The notes under the pieces are model-generated. The model did not search any database, was not told where the DNA came from, and worked only from the letters and a program-made list of their open reading frames with translations. This document shows positions 55,029-56,209 of a DNA stretch of 56,209 bases, one piece after another (position 1 is the first letter of the stretch; each line of letters opens with the position of its first letter). The stretch comes from Prolixibacteraceae bacterium. GTDB lineage: Bacteria; Bacteroidota; Bacteroidia; Bacteroidales; Prolixibacteraceae. The position numbers and the translations under genes are program-made. The DNA lies in the NCBI GenBank assembly GCA_029975525.1, contig JARKOX010000041.1, forward strand, positions 1 to 56,209, in the 5' to 3' direction.

Positions 55029-55385
55029 GAACTGAAACGATTGGAAAAAGAGGGTTCGCTTTCCGGCATTCATCCGGACAGGGAAATTTTGTTCAATCAG
55101 TTTTTAACGGCTGTCTCCCCACTTTGAACGTTTTTGTGCCAGCGGCCGTTTCCTGAAAAGTAACCCATCCGTTTACCCTGCTTTTTGGAAAAGCAGCGCG
55201 AAACTTCTCCGGAGATTTTCGCTGTTCAATGGCTGTTTGCTGCAAGCAGTTTGGGGTAAAAGGAAGAGGCGGGGGAGGGAATTTCCCCGTCCGGAATAGG
55301 GATTTTCCTATGCCGAATGGGGAAGAACCCTTCGAAAATCCAGCTGCCCGGTTGGTAAATTTGCAGGTGCAACAAAAATTTGCTC
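55029..55385. other. Intergenic stretch before the right-edge gene
   Basis: 357 bp. It holds a perfect hairpin CTGCTTTT-TGG-AAAAGCAG (55178-55196) whose role is unclear, and the promoter of the next gene at its right end. No gene is supported. Confidence 0.5.
55356..55363 (+). promoter_or_regulatory. -7 box of the right-edge gene
   Basis: TAAATTTG is an exact TAnnTTTG match, 22 nt before the ATG at 55386. It helps confirm that the truncated frame is a real gene. Confidence 0.55.
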
Positions 55386-56209
55386 ATGCAAGACAGCCGT
55401 ATCTATTGTAAAGTGAAAAACAGCCGGAACATTGTCGTTTTGGCTGAATTTCCCGAAGGAGCGTGGGAATCCGTGCGTTTCGCAATGGAAAAACTGATTC
55501 GGCCCCAGCTGGGATTGGTCTTGGTACAAACCTACCGCAAACCCGATTTTGGTCAGTCGTTACTGAATAATCTCACCCCCGTACTCGAAAGAATAGCCCG
55601 GAATGAACTCCTGGAATTGAAAAACCGAACCATCAGGCACTACCAGTACCACGAAGATGAAATTTCTGTTTTGCCTTTTGAGGGCGACTGGGGATCGTTC
55701 GTTCGGTATGGGCAGGAGATGGTCAGTCCGGAGTTTCTGGTGACCAGCCTGAAAAAGTCGTTTCCCGGAGCCGTGCAGGTGTTGGACGATCGCCTTGGGA
55801 AGCTGGCCGTTCAGTCGACCCGGCCGCTGTTTGTTTTGCCCGACCAGTGGCAGGAGGGGCCTTTTGAACGGGTGCTGTTTCTGACTGCAACTACCGGCAC
55901 GGTACCCCGAAAAATTGAGTACCTGTCGCGTCTTCCCTTTCCGGCAGAAAAAATTCCGGTCGACCTGCGGATCATCTCCCGGGAGAAACAGGATGCACTG
56001 CCCAACTTCATTGCCGAGTATCTCCACACCTGTTTCGGTGAGAAACAGTTCGAACTGCAATCGGCTGCCCTGATCGCCAAACCTGGCGCCGCTTTGTCCT
56101 TGATCGACCAACTCCAGCCGTCCCTGATCGTGGTCGACCAGGGTTTGGTCGACTCCACGCGGAAAGGAAGAAAACTGAAATTGAAAAGCTGGCTTGAAAA
56201 TAACCGGGG
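55386..56209 (+). CDS. Universal-stress-like protein, partial (cut by the window edge)
   Basis: An open frame of 274 codons that runs off the right edge without a stop. It looks like two alpha/beta units in a row. The first opens with NIVVLAEFPEGAWESVRFAMEKL and LGLVLVQTYRKPDF, the usual UspA strand-helix-strand pattern. The second opens with PFERVLFLTATT and includes AEYLHTCFGEKQFEL and PSLIVVDQGL. The nucleotide-binding glycine motif of ATP-binding Usp proteins (G-2x-G-9x-G-S/T) is not evident, so it may be a degenerate Usp. The family call is tentative; that it is a gene is well supported by its promoter and open length. Confidence 0.6.
   Translation, partial: MQDSRIYCKVKNSRNIVVLAEFPEGAWESVRFAMEKLIRPQLGLVLVQTYRKPDFGQSLLNNLTPVLERIARNELLELKNRTIRHYQYHEDEISVLPFEGDWGSFVRYGQEMVSPEFLVTSLKKSFPGAVQVLDDRLGKLAVQSTRPLFVLPDQWQEGPFERVLFLTATTGTVPRKIEYLSRLPFPAEKIPVDLRIISREKQDALPNFIAEYLHTCFGEKQFELQSAALIAKPGAALSLIDQLQPSLIVVDQGLVDSTRKGRKLKLKSWLENNR

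Noticed and set aside
1-56209. CRISPR arrays, rRNA, tRNA and riboswitches
   Set aside because: No regularly spaced short repeats, tRNA cloverleaf sequences or rRNA stretches were noticed by eye. No cobalamin-riboswitch-like sequence was evident ahead of the importer operon, whose leader is only about 10 nt. A covariance-model scan would be needed to be certain.

Overview
The window looks like a chromosomal segment of a Bacteroidota bacterium. A Marinilabiliales/Prolixibacteraceae-like member is my guess at finer rank, held with low confidence. Three things point to the phylum. Many genes have the Bacteroidota -7 promoter box TAnnTTTG a short way upstream of the start and no clear Shine-Dalgarno sequence. 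There is a secreted protease with a type IX secretion (T9SS) sorting domain. Several protein families (DUF4252, DUF1080, LytTR regulator, GTP-type PEP carboxykinase, pyruvate kinase starting KIVASISD) have the form usual there. No rRNA, tRNA, CRISPR array, prophage or intact insertion sequence was seen.

Layout. 0-5 kb: an SNF2 helicase and a DEAD-box RNA helicase converge on a shared terminator. 5-13 kb (minus strand): a complete kdpFABCDE operon (high-affinity K+ pump plus its sensor kinase and regulator), including a 42-residue KdpF. 13.3-21.3 kb (plus strand): a phosphate-starvation operon made of an outer-membrane porin, pstS, pstC, pstA, pstB, phoU, a PhoB-type regulator and a PhoR-type kinase. 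The two operons diverge from one 439-bp region. That region holds a tandem KdpE-like operator on one side and a three-unit 11-bp Pho-box-like array on the other, each ending 10 nt before its -7 box. Each scavenging operon therefore carries its own two-component system and probably controls itself.

21.4-23.2 kb is an accessory patch. A small glycine-zipper protein gene with its own promoter sits between long inverted repeats and inside an 89-bp direct repeat, followed by about 0.8 kb of unassigned DNA. 23.2-35.4 kb holds mostly single genes: GH78 alpha-L-rhamnosidase, SDR39U1-type epimerase, class A penicillin-binding protein, ClC channel with CBS domains, a small membrane protein, glyA, a secreted DUF1080 protein, a HAD phosphatase and a DUF4252 lipoprotein. 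35.5-40.9 kb is a tightly packed minus-strand operon that starts with a T9SS-exported serine protease and continues with a lipoprotein binding protein, a FecCD-type permease and an ATPase, suggesting metallo-cofactor (heme, cobamide or siderophore) capture.

41-56 kb: a free-standing archaeal-type threonyl-tRNA editing domain, an orphan LytTR regulator, an unknown protein, a class IV aminotransferase, aldose 1-epimerase, PEP carboxykinase (GTP), XerD, AroQ, pyruvate kinase, FtsK followed by a LolA-like carrier, a D-2-hydroxyacid dehydrogenase, and a partial universal-stress-like gene cut by the right edge.

The items I rate most worth a second look are the free-standing editing domain, the repeat-bounded cassette at 21.4-22.4 kb, the paired operator architecture between kdp and pst, and the protease-importer operon. 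All identifications are from reading the sequence and family knowledge; no database search was run.
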